From contig CM058240.1 of the NCBI GenBank assembly GCA_030180135.1, positions 68,071,581 to 68,135,580 of the forward strand: a DNA stretch of 64,000 nucleotides. Direction: 5' to 3'. The translations under genes and the position numbers were made by a program. Positions within the stretch are counted from its first letter, which is position 1; each line of letters opens with the position of its first letter. Source of the DNA: Orychophragmus violaceus (lineage: Eukaryota > Streptophyta > Magnoliopsida > Brassicales > Brassicaceae). The notes under the pieces are model-generated. The model was not told where the DNA came from and searched no databases. It worked only from the letters and a program-made list of their open reading frames with translations. Shown in pieces: positions 11,714 through 23,800 of the stretch.

Positions 11714-13070
11714 ACTCCCCCACACTTAGCCTTTGCTTGCCCTCAAGCAAAACATAGAACTAAAGCTTGGTGAAGAGGTTTGAAAACTCTTCAGAAACTC
11801 ATTTCATCCTAGAAGCTACAATACTCATATTCCCCTTAGTAAACCACTGCAAGAATCAATCACAGGATATCAAGACCACAATGTACTTCCCCCACACTTA
11901 GCAACTGTCCTAGGTAAACTCCACAATCACATTCAAGCATTCAAATTCTCCCTACTGACTTCTGCAAGTATTTAAGTGCGGTCTCACCTAAGGAGTATCG
12001 ATCAAAGGGCACATGGATTCTTACCTTATCAGCTCTAGACCACCATACTACCTTTCTATAGTCCCTTTCTTCTCTTTCCCTTCTTTAACAACTGATTTTT
12101 CCCCACTGGGTATCATTTTATTTTTTTTATCAGTGTTCTTCCCGTTATGGGGTGTACTTTGGACACATTCCATGGATCACATGAGAGATAATAGTGTTTG
12201 CTACTATTCCCATGACCACTTCGGAGTTACTAACTCATCCTCAGTTTATTATATTTTTTTTTACTTTACAGAAGGGGAGAAGGGAACTAAATAGGATAGG
12301 TTGAAAGGCTGTGTCAGAACTAACAGGGAATCCGACACAAAGTATACCAAGCCCTTAGGTGAGAAAATCTAAGTCAGTATTAGGGGTGAAGTCAGTAAAA
12401 GGATCCTCTGATACCTGAAGTGATGTGGGTGTTCCCAGTAGTTTGATCTGTGATGGGGTTTTCTAATAGTCATAGATAGATCCTGCAACTTCATCCCAAT
12501 GGTTACTTAAGTTCCTGCAAGTCTTGTAAATCTTCTCAGAAAATCATAGTTTCTTACTTAAACAATTTTGACTCAATAAAACAAAAAATTTTGAAAAATG
12601 GACTGACTCTTAAGAAAACAGAAAACAAAAGTCAGTAGCACCTCCCCCACACTTAAGACACACTGTCCCCAGTAGTGTCCAGCGAAGGATCGGTAAAAAG
12701 AAAATAAAAAAATTGAAAAGATGAAGTTATGTCTGTCGGGTTACCTCTGTCGCTGAGCATCGATCGTTGCACTAAGTGCATCGACCGTTACTTGGCGATT
12801 TTCGTGTATAGTCGATCGTTTCTCAGGACCGCAACGATCGCTGCAATGCGATTCCTTTCGTGTTGTGACGATCGACACAAAAGTGTGTCGATCGTTGCAC
12901 TGCGATTTAACCGAGACCTGCAAACATAAACTCACCAGAAACAAAAACAAACGTAAAATCCTAACAAAAACACCAAAAATTAAGTAGAAAAACACCAGTA
13001 CCTAATGGTGGGTTGCCTCCCACCCAGCGCTTGTTTAAGGTCAATAGCTTGACCGGACGGATGGGAATTT
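11714..13070 (-). other. Athila-1 3' non-coding region with three purine-tract-like motifs
   Basis: There is no open frame of note where some Athila elements carry an env-like gene. The motif CCCCCACACTTA (purine tract on the coding strand) occurs at the LTR edge (11716-11729) and again at 11888-11901 and 12641-12655. Three palindrome pairs lie at 12757-12901. The same layout recurs in Athila-2 (32205-33540). Confidence 0.75.
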
Positions 13071-14439
13071 TCAAGTGGAGGGTGCAGCATTCAGAGGCAA
13101 AATCTGACCCCTTGGAATCTCGGCCTTAGCCCAATAGTGTTTTACCCTCTGCCCATTAACAGCAAACTCATTACCTTCCTTGCCAATCAAAATGACAGCT
13201 CCATATGGACGCACTTCTTTGATTGTGTAGGGTCCAGACCATCTTGACTTCAGCTTGCCTGGAAACAAATGCAAGCGAGAATTGTACAACAGTACCTGAT
13301 CGTTAGGCTTAAATCGTCTGGAGACAATCTTTTTGTCATGATAAGCCTTAGTCCTTTACTTGTACAATTTTGAGTTCTCATAGGCAAAATGTCTAATCTC
13401 ATCCAACTCATTGAGCTGTATCAATCTCCTCTCTGCAGCTGGTTTGAGGTCAAAGTTCATCTGTTTTACAGCCCATGCTGCCTTGTGCTCAAGTTCTACT
13501 GGCAGATGACATGCTTTCCCATACAGCAAATGGAATGGAGTAGTCCCTAATGGCGTTTTAAATGCAGTCCTGTAGGCCCATAAAGCATCATCAAGCTTAG
13601 CTGCCCAATCTTTCCTTGTCTTCCCAACTGTCTTCTCCAGGATCTCCTTGATTTGTCTGTTAGAAACCTCTACCTGTCCACTAGTCTGTGGGTGATAAGG
13701 AGTAGCAACTCGGTGATGCACTCCATGCTTCCTCAGGAGCTTCTCAAAAACCTTATTAATAAAGTGAGATCCTCCATCACTAATAACTATCCGAGGTACT
13801 CCAAATCTAGGGAATATGATGGATTTAAATAGCTTAATGACTACTGAAGAGTCATTGGTTGGACTAGCTATTGCTTCTACCCACTTAGAAACATAATCCA
13901 CAGCAACTAATATGAATTTATTCCCATAAGATGAGGGAAAGGGACCCATAAAGTCTATGCCCCAGCAATCAAAAACCTCAACCTCAAGAATGAAATTCTG
14001 AGGCATCTCATGCTTCCTGCTTATTTTCCCTCTCCTCTGGCAGGCATCACAATGAGAAATAAAGGAGTGAGTATCATCGAACATTGTAGGCCAACAGAAA
14101 CCTGCTTGCAAAACCTTAGACACAGTCTTAAATGTAGCAAAATGTCCTGCATAATCTGATCCGTGACAGTGGAAAAGGATATCTGGAACCTCTGAATCAG
14201 CAACACATCTTCTATAAAGGCCATCTGAACAATGCTTATAGAGGTAAGGTTCATCCCAATAGTACCTCCTAAGTTCTCTGAAAAACCTCTTCTTTTCATA
14301 TCCTTTCAGATTATCTGGTTCAGTCTCTGCAGCTAGATAATTGGCTATGTCTGCATACCATGGTCGATCATTTGTTGCGACAGCATTAATCTCGAACTCA
14401 TGCCTTCCAATACGTATTGTGAAAGTTTCTGCGTCTGTA

Positions 14440-14535
14440 TCCGCGCTGCAACGATCGTCACAGTCGGATGTATCGATCGTCGCTGTCCCGATAGATGCAT
14501 CGATCGATGCTGACGTAGCATCGATCGACGCAACG
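14440..14535. repeat. Two palindrome pairs in frame within Athila-1 pol
   Basis: Cores start at 14452/14474 (22 bp) and 14501/14522 (21 bp). On the coding strand they translate as repeated SIDA/ATIDT/CDDRC motifs between RNase H and the integrase finger. This is the protease-free linker region, where extra residues are likely tolerated. Confidence 0.85.
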
Positions 14536-16214
14536 CGATTAATCCGACAGTTCTGCAGATTTCTGTCCAAATCTGTCTCACAGATTGTCCCAACCATATT
14601 GACGTTTTCTTCAGGCAAATAGTCATTAATTGGCACGTCCTCCTCAACTAGCATCCTCGAAAGATGGTCAGCAACTCCATTCTCAACCCCTTTCTTATCC
14701 CTCACTTCAATATCAAATTCCTGAAGCAACAGGATCCATCTCAACAATCTTGGCTTAGCATCCTTCTTCTGCATTAGATATTTCAAGGCTGAATGATCAG
14801 TGTGGATAATCACCTTGGAGCCAACAAGATAAGAGCGAAACTTCTCAAATGCAAAGACAACTGCAAGCAACTCCTTCTCTGTCGTGGCATAGTTTCTTTG
14901 TGCATCATCCAGTGTCCTACTGGCATAATAGATAGCATGAAGCTTTCTATCTTTCTTTTGTCCAAGAACAGCTCCTACAGCATAATCACTTGCATCACAC
15001 ATTACTTCGAAAGGCAAATCCCAATCCGGTGGCTGAACTATGGGAGCACTCACTAATGCCTGCTTGATCTGTTCAAATGCAGTTTGACAATATGCAGTGA
15101 ACTCAAATTTGGTGTCTTTGCACAGCAAAGCAGTTAGTGGCCTAGCAATTCTACTAAAATCCTTGATGAACCGTCTATAGAAGCCAGCATGTCCAAGAAA
15201 GCTTCTAATAGACTTAACAGAATCAGGTGCCTGCAGGTTGGTCATCACCTCGATTTTAGCGCGGTCCACCTCTATTCCTGCTTCGGACACTTTATGTCCA
15301 AGCACAATGCCATCTCTGACCATGAAATGACACTTCTCCCAGTTAAGAACTAAGTGCTTCTCTTCACATCTTTTCAGCACCTTACACAGATTATCTAAAC
15401 ATTCATTATAGGACGATCCATATACTGAGAAATCATCCATGAATACTTCCATAAAATCCTCAATCATATCTGTGAATATGGACATCATGCATCTCTGGAA
15501 AGTGGCTGGTGCATTGCAGAGTCCAAAAGGCATCCTACGGTAAGCAAAAGTCCCATATGGACAAGTAAAAGTGGTCTTTCCCTGATCCTCTGGATGGATG
15601 GGAATTTGAAAGAAACCTGAGTAGCCATCTAAGAAGCAGTAGTAAGGATGATTTGCTAACCTTTCGAGCATCTGATCAATAAAAGGTAAAGGAAAATGAT
15701 CTTTCCTAGTAGCAGCATTAAGCTTTCTGTAGTCTATGCACATCCTGTGTCCTGTCACAGTCCTAGTAGGTATCAGCTCGTTCTTCTCATTCTTCACGAC
15801 TGTAACACCGCCCTTCTTTGGTACTACATGGACTGGACTTACCCAATCACTATCAGAGATAGGATATATAATTCCAGCGTCAAGGAGTTTCATAATCTCC
15901 TTTTTGACTACTTCCTGCAGATTAGGATTAAGTCTCCTCTGATGTTCGATTGATGTCTTGGACTCATCCTCAAGTTGTATCCGGTGCATGCACAGCTCTG
16001 GTGAGATACCTGAAATATCATTAAGGGAATAGCCAAGAGCTTTGCGATGCTTGCGCAGCTTACTTAGCAGTAAGGTGAGCTCTGCGTTGTTCAGGCTAGC
16101 ATTAACAATCACTGGGTATGTTGAATTAGGTCCAAGAAAAGCGTACCTTAGCCCGGATGGAAGTTGTTTCAGATCGATTTTCGGAGCCTTTTCTTCTGCC
16201 CAGTCTCTGTCGTC

Positions 16215-16255
16215 TTGCAACGATCGATGCTTAGATGGTGTCGATCGGTGCAGTC
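16215..16255. repeat. Palindrome pair in Athila-1 between protease and reverse transcriptase
   Basis: Cores start at 16221 and 16242 (21 bp). The pair is translated in frame as part of [15 protein letters not shown]. Athila-2 has a pair at the same relative position (36718/36739) with a different arm sequence. Confidence 0.85.
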
Positions 16256-17169
16256 CCGCGTCAGACACTTCTACTTGCATTGCAACCTCGACAGAATCCA
16301 TCAATCTTGTATAGCACATCGCAGGCTCGTCCTGTAGGTATTCCAACTCCAAAATAGAACTCAGTAAAGCCCTTTCTAGTGGGTCATCAGCATGTGATTG
16401 ATGGAAGTACTCTGCAGCTAAATCACCCAATGTGTCTACATAAAAGGTTTGCCCGTCGATGGTTGGTCTCTTTACCAGTTTGTTCATGTCAAAACTCATC
16501 TTCAGATCCCCCACATTTAGAACTATTTTGCCTCCTTGACAGTCAATCATCGCACCAGCTGTTGCCAAGAAAGATCTGCCTAGAATCAATGGGTCTTTTG
16601 GCTTCTGTCCATATTGTAGAACCACAAAATCAGTTGGGATTACGCACTTGCCAACTGTAATAGGCACATCCTCTATTACTCCTTCGGGAATCCTGACTGA
16701 TCTGTCTGCCAAAACCAGTGATATCCTAGTTGGTATAAAATCTGTCATCCCTAGTCTTTTAGCAACTGAAAGGGGCATCAGATTTACACTGGAGCCAAGA
16801 TCACATAGGGACCTTTCGAACCTCTCCTTGTAGATAGCACAATCTAATACGAAGCTGCCTGGATCTTTTAATTTCTCTGGAATTCTGCCTTGAACCACTG
16901 CACTACATACTTCATTGAGCATCATTATACTTTCCTCGTCAGACCATTTACCAGAGATTGCATCCTTAAGGCATCTCTTCATCATGGGGGAAGTTTCAAT
17001 GGAATCCAGCAGAGGTACTTCAACCTTTACCTTCTTTATGAACTCCTTCCACTTTGCATATTGCCTATCATTCTTAGCTTTTCTGGGGTTCTTGGGATAA
17101 GGTATCTTAGGCTTGTATACCCTTTCAGCCGACTGTTTTGGGTTTTCAGCACTCGAACTTTCTGCAGTC

Positions 17170-17290
17170 TCCTTGTGTCGATCGTTGCTCTTATCGCACC
17201 GATCGATGCTAGGCGACTTTGTTACGACCTCCGGTTCCTTGATTTCGCTTGGCAACGATCGTTGCTTAGATGCATCGATCGATGCGCGGC
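17170..17290. repeat. Two palindrome pairs in the Athila-1 gag-protease linker
   Basis: Cores start at 17177/17198 (21 bp) and 17256/17276 (20 bp). Both are translated in frame. Athila-2 has pairs at the equivalent positions (37672/37693 and 37785/37808). Confidence 0.85.
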
Positions 17291-18569
17291 GAATATCGCG
17301 TATCTCATCTTCCAACTCTTCAATTTCCACGAGTTCCTCAACGCTCAACTGCTTTTTCTGGCCAGATGACAGCTCCTTACCACTTCTTAATGTCACGGCA
17401 TTGCATTGGTACTTAGGATTGGCATCAGTCCTTCCCGGGAGATATCCCTCTTCCCTTTGAGCATGTCCAGCAGTTCTTGCAACCTTAGCATCAAGCTCTT
17501 TCATGTGTGTGTTCAAACTCTCAAACTTCCCACTCAGTTCCCTGTAGATTGTATCCATTTTCGCGTCAGCATCTGCTGCGTACTTAGTCTGACTCTCCAT
17601 TAGCTGTCTTAGCATCATCTCTACTTTAGTATCAGACTCGTTGGCTTCCTTAAAACCACCTTGCTGAACTCCATTTGAGAACCTGTTTCCCTGTTGACTT
17701 CTAAATCTACTACCTTGGAAACCAGAACCTCCCATGTAATTCACTTCTTCTTCCTGAGTGTCCTCCTCAGTCTGAATTACCTCTATATCTTGGGTAGAGT
17801 GGACAGCTTTCTTACTCGTTAGGAGATCGTACACTGTGTCTAGCCTAGATCTAATCTCAGTCATGTTAGAATCCTCTGTACTTCCACTGAATTTCTTTCT
17901 CTTTTCATCTATAGACTTGCAACTGTAGCTGTTAATAAGGTTCCCAATCAACTGCTTAGCTTGTGTAGGAGTCCTGGTGTTGAAATTAGCATTACTGGAA
18001 TTATCCAGCGCAGTCTGATAAGGGAGATCTATGCCTCTGAAGAAAATACCAATCAGCTGTACTTCTGTGAATCCATGGTGTGGACAGTCACGCTGATACT
18101 GCTTAAATCTCATCCAGGCAGTCTTCAAGGGCTCCACAGCTCCTTGGGAAAAGGTGAGTATGTCCTGTCTGGACTGATCCGAGCGCGCATCATCATAAAA
18201 GTGACGCAGGAACTCACTCTTTAAGGCTGCCCAAGTAGTATACTGACCAGGTGCCAGTTGTCTCAGCCATGTACTAGCGTCTCCAGCAAGACTGTGCGGA
18301 AATAGCTTAAGGAACAGATAGTCCGGGCATACTCCTTCATACTTCATGCCAGTGACTATGTCTTCAAACTTGTCAATGTGATCAATAGGCTGCTCTGCTT
18401 GAAGACCATGAAAAGCAATCTGTCTCATTAGCTGGTAGTAGATGGTCTTTACCTCAAAATCATTCCTCTCAAAAGCAGGAAGCACTAGAGCTGCTCGGTT
18501 TGCATGAAACTCGTCAGGTCTGTTGTAATCAGCTAGTGTCCTCTCATGAACCACCATCTCTGTACCTTG

Positions 18570-19199
18570 TGTTGGAATTGTGTCCAGTAATCTCGGTACT
18601 GTCTCTAGAAAGTAAGAGTATGTCGAGATCAGACATAAGTCATATAATACTGGGGATCATGATGGCTTGCTAGAGTCCGCTCATGATCTATAAGTCTTGG
18701 ACTTATTGCCTTTATTATATGATCCCATATGGGTCACACGCCTAAGCTAACAGGAAAATGTGTTGGAACGGCTTAGCAGAAGTACGACAAAAGTGCTAGG
18801 CATTTGTCGTACTAAGAGAGAAAGACTAATGGGTCTGATTAAATGGGATTTAATCAGATTGAGCCCAAAAGCCCAAAAGGGAAAGAGAAGGCTTTTAATG
18901 ACTAAAAGCCAAGTCTTTTCTTCCCAACCCTAACACCTAGCCGCGGCTACTCCTCTCTCTCTGCGCCTCTGTTCCTTGTGGTCTAGCAGCCATTTCCTTG
19001 TGAAGCGTGTGTGAACCTTTGGAGGATTCATCCCTCGGTGCATCTATCTGATCTCTGACCTGTTCTATTCCTTCCGCTGCAACAAACAGGTAAAAGGTGA
19101 GATCATATTATGTTTCTAAATAAGAACACCTAGATCTAATGCATGTTTAGGTTGATATCAATATGAGAATTGAATCAGGATCAACTGAAATATCCAACA
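18570..19199 (+). repeat. Copia-B 5' LTR
   Basis: The LTR is 630 bp with TG/CA ends, followed directly by G and then the initiator-Met primer site at 19201-19212. Confidence 0.95.
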
Positions 19200-19200
19200 G

Positions 19201-19212
19201 TGGTATCAGAGC
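19201..19212 (+). other. Copia-B primer binding site, initiator-Met tRNA
   Basis: The sequence is TGGTATCAGAGC, one base inside the LTR. Confidence 0.95.
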
Positions 19213-20865
19213 CATTGGTTCTTAGGTTTCTTGTTTTAGATTCATGTTTAGGTTGTTTAATCTGTTTAGAATTGTTTTTGAATCAATTACTGATAAGATA
19301 AAACAGTTAAGAAACTGAATTAAATCCTAAACACACAAACAGAAATCACAAACCGAGCTATATGACTCGGGTTTGTTGATTGGCCGAGAGTATGGCCGGT
19401 TGGGTCGGATCGTTGGATCGATCGCGTCACGACCGCGGCTCGTTCCGATCGTAAGACGGATCGCGTCCCGATCACGATCGTCCCGTTCCGCCTCTCTCAC
19501 GTCCCGATCGTCTCCATGCTTGCTCGATCGCGTGAGGCTTCATGCCGTCCGGATCGTGGCTCGCTCGTGGACGACTCGGCCAGCACCGTCCCGAACGTCC
19601 CGATGAACCGTCCCGAGCATGCCAAGCGTATCGATCTCGGATCGTGGCGCACGGCTTGCGGCTGGACGATCATTGCTTGATCCGAAAGCTAGGGTTGTTT
19701 GATCACGGTTCAATCGGTTCGGTTCGGTTAATGGTTCGGTTTAAAATTTTAATTAAAATTGATTCGTTCTGGTTTAATAAACAGATTTAATAATTTTATT
19801 AAATCTGGTTAAACCGGGATAAGAAATCCAATGTCGAAAGAAATATTGGATTTAGTGCCTAAACCAGGAATTTCTAATTTGATTTGGTTGGACCAAATAA
19901 ATTGAGAAGTTCCGGTTTAGTAAATAACCGGTTGACAATTGTGGTCATCGTAGTAATTAAAACTTGGTTAGACCAGTTTTAATGAACCAGACCGGTTATG
20001 TCAATTAATTGGACAATTGGGTCATGTCTTGGACATGGACCAATTCTTGGGCCTCGGGCCAAGAAGTTAAAACAATTGGGCCAGTTAATTGAGTCTTTCT
20101 TCAGATTAATTTAAAATCTATTTTATAAAATTATAAAGTCGTTTTTAAATTAAAGTTTCCGAAATTTTGAAATTAGAAAGTTTCTTAAAATAGAAGTTTC
20201 TGAATTTGCGGGTTTTGGATTTTAAAGAAATTTCTAAAGTTAGAAAGTTTCCGGTTTTAGAAAGTTTCCAATTTTAGAAAGTTTCCAAAATAGTAGGTTT
20301 CCATAAATAGAAAGTTTCCCGAAATAGTAATCTTCTATTTTGGGAATGATTTTAATAAACCTACGAACCTCAAATAATATCAAGCGTTGGATGTCTTGTC
20401 CAGGCTATGTCAGCTGTCAAAGCCCATTCAATTGCATTCATGGCCTTACAGTGTGAGGATGTCTGCTTTTGCGTGGGTAAGACGGTTTGTAATTCATAAA
20501 TGTCATTGGGAGTCCCAGACATTAATGATTACATGACTGTATAGTCCGGTTTTCTTGACTAGGCCATCGGGAGTCCCGGGCCTTGAGACATCAGAGTGGA
20601 TTGGGCCTCGGGCCCAGATTCACAACCAAGAGTTATATCACGGATATAATTAGCCGATATAGGGCTTACCGATATAAGCTAAGGTTGGGTGACGGCCAGT
20701 GGCCCACTTTAATTTTAGTTATATGTGGATCTTGGAATCATTATATTCTATTGAGGGTAACTTAGGTTATTGAATATAATGCGTGATTAATCATATTAAA
20801 TTTTAATATGAGATTAGTCATTTTGAACATAATAACTAATAACCTTTTATTTATATATTTCAGAT
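19213..20865 (+). other. Copia-B leader with a GC-rich CGATCG-rich patch
   Basis: This is a 1.65-kb untranslated leader. Positions 19380-19690 are sharply GC- and CpG-rich and contain at least five CGATCG sites, unlike the AT-rich remainder. The part nearest gag (20500-20865) shares blocks with the Copia-C leader, including GGGAGTCCC repeats and GTGACGGCCAGTGGCCCACT. No gene is seen. Confidence 0.75.
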
Positions 20866-23800
20866 ATGACTACTACAAGCACACAAAACACATTCTCGAT
20901 CCGGTCTGTTCTCGAGAAGGAGAAGCTGACTGGAACGAACTTCCTGACATGGTCAAGGAACTTGAGGCTGGTCCTCAAGCAGGAGAAGAAGGATTATGTC
21001 CTTCGAGATCCCCTCCCCGAGAGGCCTCTTGCCAATGCTGCCAGGACTCTGCACAATGCTTGGGAAAAGCATTCGTCAGATGAAAATGATGTTTATTGCC
21101 TGATGTTGGTGACAATGACTCCTGAGCTGCAAAAACAGTTCGAAAGTGTATTGTCCCCAATCGAGATCATGGCAAGCCTGAAATCGCTTTTTCAGGAGCA
21201 GGCTAGGACCGAGAGGTTCCAGACAGTTAAGAACCTCTTGGACTGTAAGTTGGCTGCGAATGCGGCAGTGAGTCCTCATGTCTTGAAGATGATGGGTTAT
21301 CTCGATCATCTTCAGAAACTCGACTGCCCGATCAGCCAGGAACTTGCCTGCGACATCATTCTGCAGTCTTTACCTGCAAGCTATGATCAGTTCATTCTGA
21401 ACTTTAACATGCATGGCTTGAGTAAGACACTGCCTGAGCTTCACGGAATGCTCAAGACTGCAGAGCCCAACTTGAAGAAAACCGCCAAGGACCCCAATGT
21501 GCTTATGGTACAAAAGGGCAAGGGGTTTAAGAAGTCTTCTGCTAAGGATAAGGGAAAGGCCAAGGGTGTCCAAGTCGCGGACAAGGACACGCCAAAGCCC
21601 AAGCCCAAGTCCAAGGCTGGGCCTACTGACATGTGCAGGTTCTGCAAAGAACTGGGGCATTGGAGAAGAGATTGTAAGAAATTCCAGGAAGGTCTAAAGG
21701 AATTAAAGAAGAAGACTTTCGAGACTTCTTCATCAGGTATTTTTGTTATAGAAGTTAATACAACTACTTCTGATAATACCTCATGGGTCATGGATACTGG
21801 TTGTGGGGCTCATATTTGTACTAATATGCAGGCACTCAGCAACAGTAGAAGGCTGAAGCAAGGACAAGTGGAGCTACGAGTTGGGAATGGAGCGAAAGTT
21901 TCAGCACTAGCTGTAGGCACATACTTGTTGTCTTTGCCTTCGGGATTGATTTTAGAACTGAATAATTGTTATTTTGTACCTGCTATAAGCAGAAATATTA
22001 TTTCAATTTCTTTGTTGGATTTGGAAGGTTATGATTTTTCAGTTAAGAATAAATTATGTTCCTTCAATCGCAACAATTTGTTCTATGGTTCTGCCCCTCT
22101 TACGAATGGGCTTTACATACTCGATCAATCCGCGCCAATTTATAACATTAATACAAAAACGGTTTAAACCTAATGAGGAAAACCGAACGTTTCTATGGCA
22201 TTGTCGTTTAGGGCACATCAGCGAGAAACGCATCAAGAGGCTCCATTCGAATGGACTTCTTGGCTCATTTGACTTTGAGTCATGTGAGAAATGCGAATCC
22301 TGCATGATGGGCAAAATGACACGGGCCCCCTTTAATAAACCTAACGAGAGGGCCAGTGACTTATTGGGCCTGATACACACTGATGTGTGTGGCCCAATGT
22401 CCACAAATGCAAGAGGAAACTATCAGTATTTCATTACCTTTACTGATGATTTCAGTAGGTATGGATATGTTTATTTAATGAAACATAAGTCTGAATCTTT
22501 TGAGAAGTTCAGAGAATTCCAAAATGAAGTACAGAACCAACTTGGCAAAAGCATTAAGGCTCTTCGGTCCGACCGAGGAGGAGAATACTTAAGCCAAGAA
22601 TTCAGTGATCATCTGAGAGAGTATGGGATCGTGTCCCAACTCACTCCTCCTGGAACACCTCAATGGAATGGTGTGTCTGAGAGGAGAAATCGGACCTTTT
22701 TGGATATGGTTCGATCTATGATGAGTCACACAGACCTTCCAATATCCCTTTGGGGATATGCTCTGCTAACAGCAGTGTTCACTCTAAATAGAGCGCCATC
22801 AAAAGCAGTAGCAAAGACACCATATGAATTATGGACTGGAGAAGCTCCAGTGCTGTCTTATCTAAGAATTTGGGGTTGTGAAGCCTATGTTAAGAGATTA
22901 ATCTCAGATAAGCTTACACCAAAATCTGATAAATGCTACTTCATTGGTTATCCATGGGAAACCAAGGCTTATTACTTCTATCTACGTTCCGAGAACAAGA
23001 TCTTTGTTGCCCGGGATTGTAACTTTCTTGAGAGAGAGTTTCTCTCTAAGAAAGACAGTGGGAGTAAGGTACTGCTTGAAGAAATTCAAGATGAACAGGA
23101 TACTGCTCAACCTAATGAGGAAGAGCAGCAGGAGGATCTACAAGAAATTGTAGAGCCTGAACCTGTAGTACCTGAAGTTCGAAGATCCGGGAGGATCCGT
23201 CACGAACCCGAGAGATATCTGGGATTCCTCGTGACTGACTGTCATGATCTTTTGATCATTGACGGTGATGAACCATCGAACTTCAATAAAGCCATGATGG
23301 GCCCAGATTCCTCTAAGTGGCGCAAGGCCACTGATTCCGAAATGGACTCCATGTCGGTCAACCAAGTGTTTTCGTTGGTTGACTTACCCGTTGGTGTAAA
23401 AGCCATCGAGTGCAAATGGATCTTCAAGAAGAAGATTGACGTGGATGGAAATGTCCAGATTTACAAAGCCAGGTTGGTGGCAAAAGGTTTCAGACAAGTT
23501 CACGGTGTGGACTACGATGAAACCTATTCACCAGTGGCTATGATGAAATCTATTCGGATTCTACTAGCAACTGCAGCTTTTCATGATTATGAAATTTGGC
23601 AGATGGACGTGAAAACCGCCTTCCTGAATGGTATTCTGGAAGAGGATGTGTATATGACACAACCTGACGGTTACATAGATCCGAAGAATGCTGGGAAAGT
23701 ATGCAAGCTTCATAAATCCATTTATGGATTGAAGCAAGCATCGAGGAGCTGGAATTTTCGTTTTGATGAAGCGATCAAGCAATTTGACTTCATCAGAAAC

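Larger units (their letters stand above)
13071..18569 (-). pseudogene. gag-pol: Athila-1 gag-pol main part, one stop codon
   Basis: The frame is open from the Copia-B junction (18569) to 13356. The order is: gag ([22 protein letters not shown]... through [14 protein letters not shown]), a spacer with palindrome-encoded [12 protein letters not shown], protease ([10 protein letters not shown]), reverse transcriptase ([19 protein letters not shown], and FMDD in place of the usual YxDD), RNase H ([13 protein letters not shown]), and integrase (CDACQR finger, [23 protein letters not shown]). A TAA at 13356-13358 cuts off the last ~96 residues. The same frame stays open beyond it to 13071, giving the usual integrase C-terminus. 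The gag N-terminus is at 26328-26616. Confidence 0.93.

Noticed and set aside
12013..12294. Possible env-like gene of Athila-1 at 12013-12294
   Set aside because: It is on the opposite strand to the element, short, and not conserved in Athila-2; no env-like frame exists on the coding strand.
14440..14622. Plus-strand open frames across the palindrome pairs
   Set aside because: They are antisense shadows of Athila pol; the palindromes read similarly on both strands and so keep frames open by chance.
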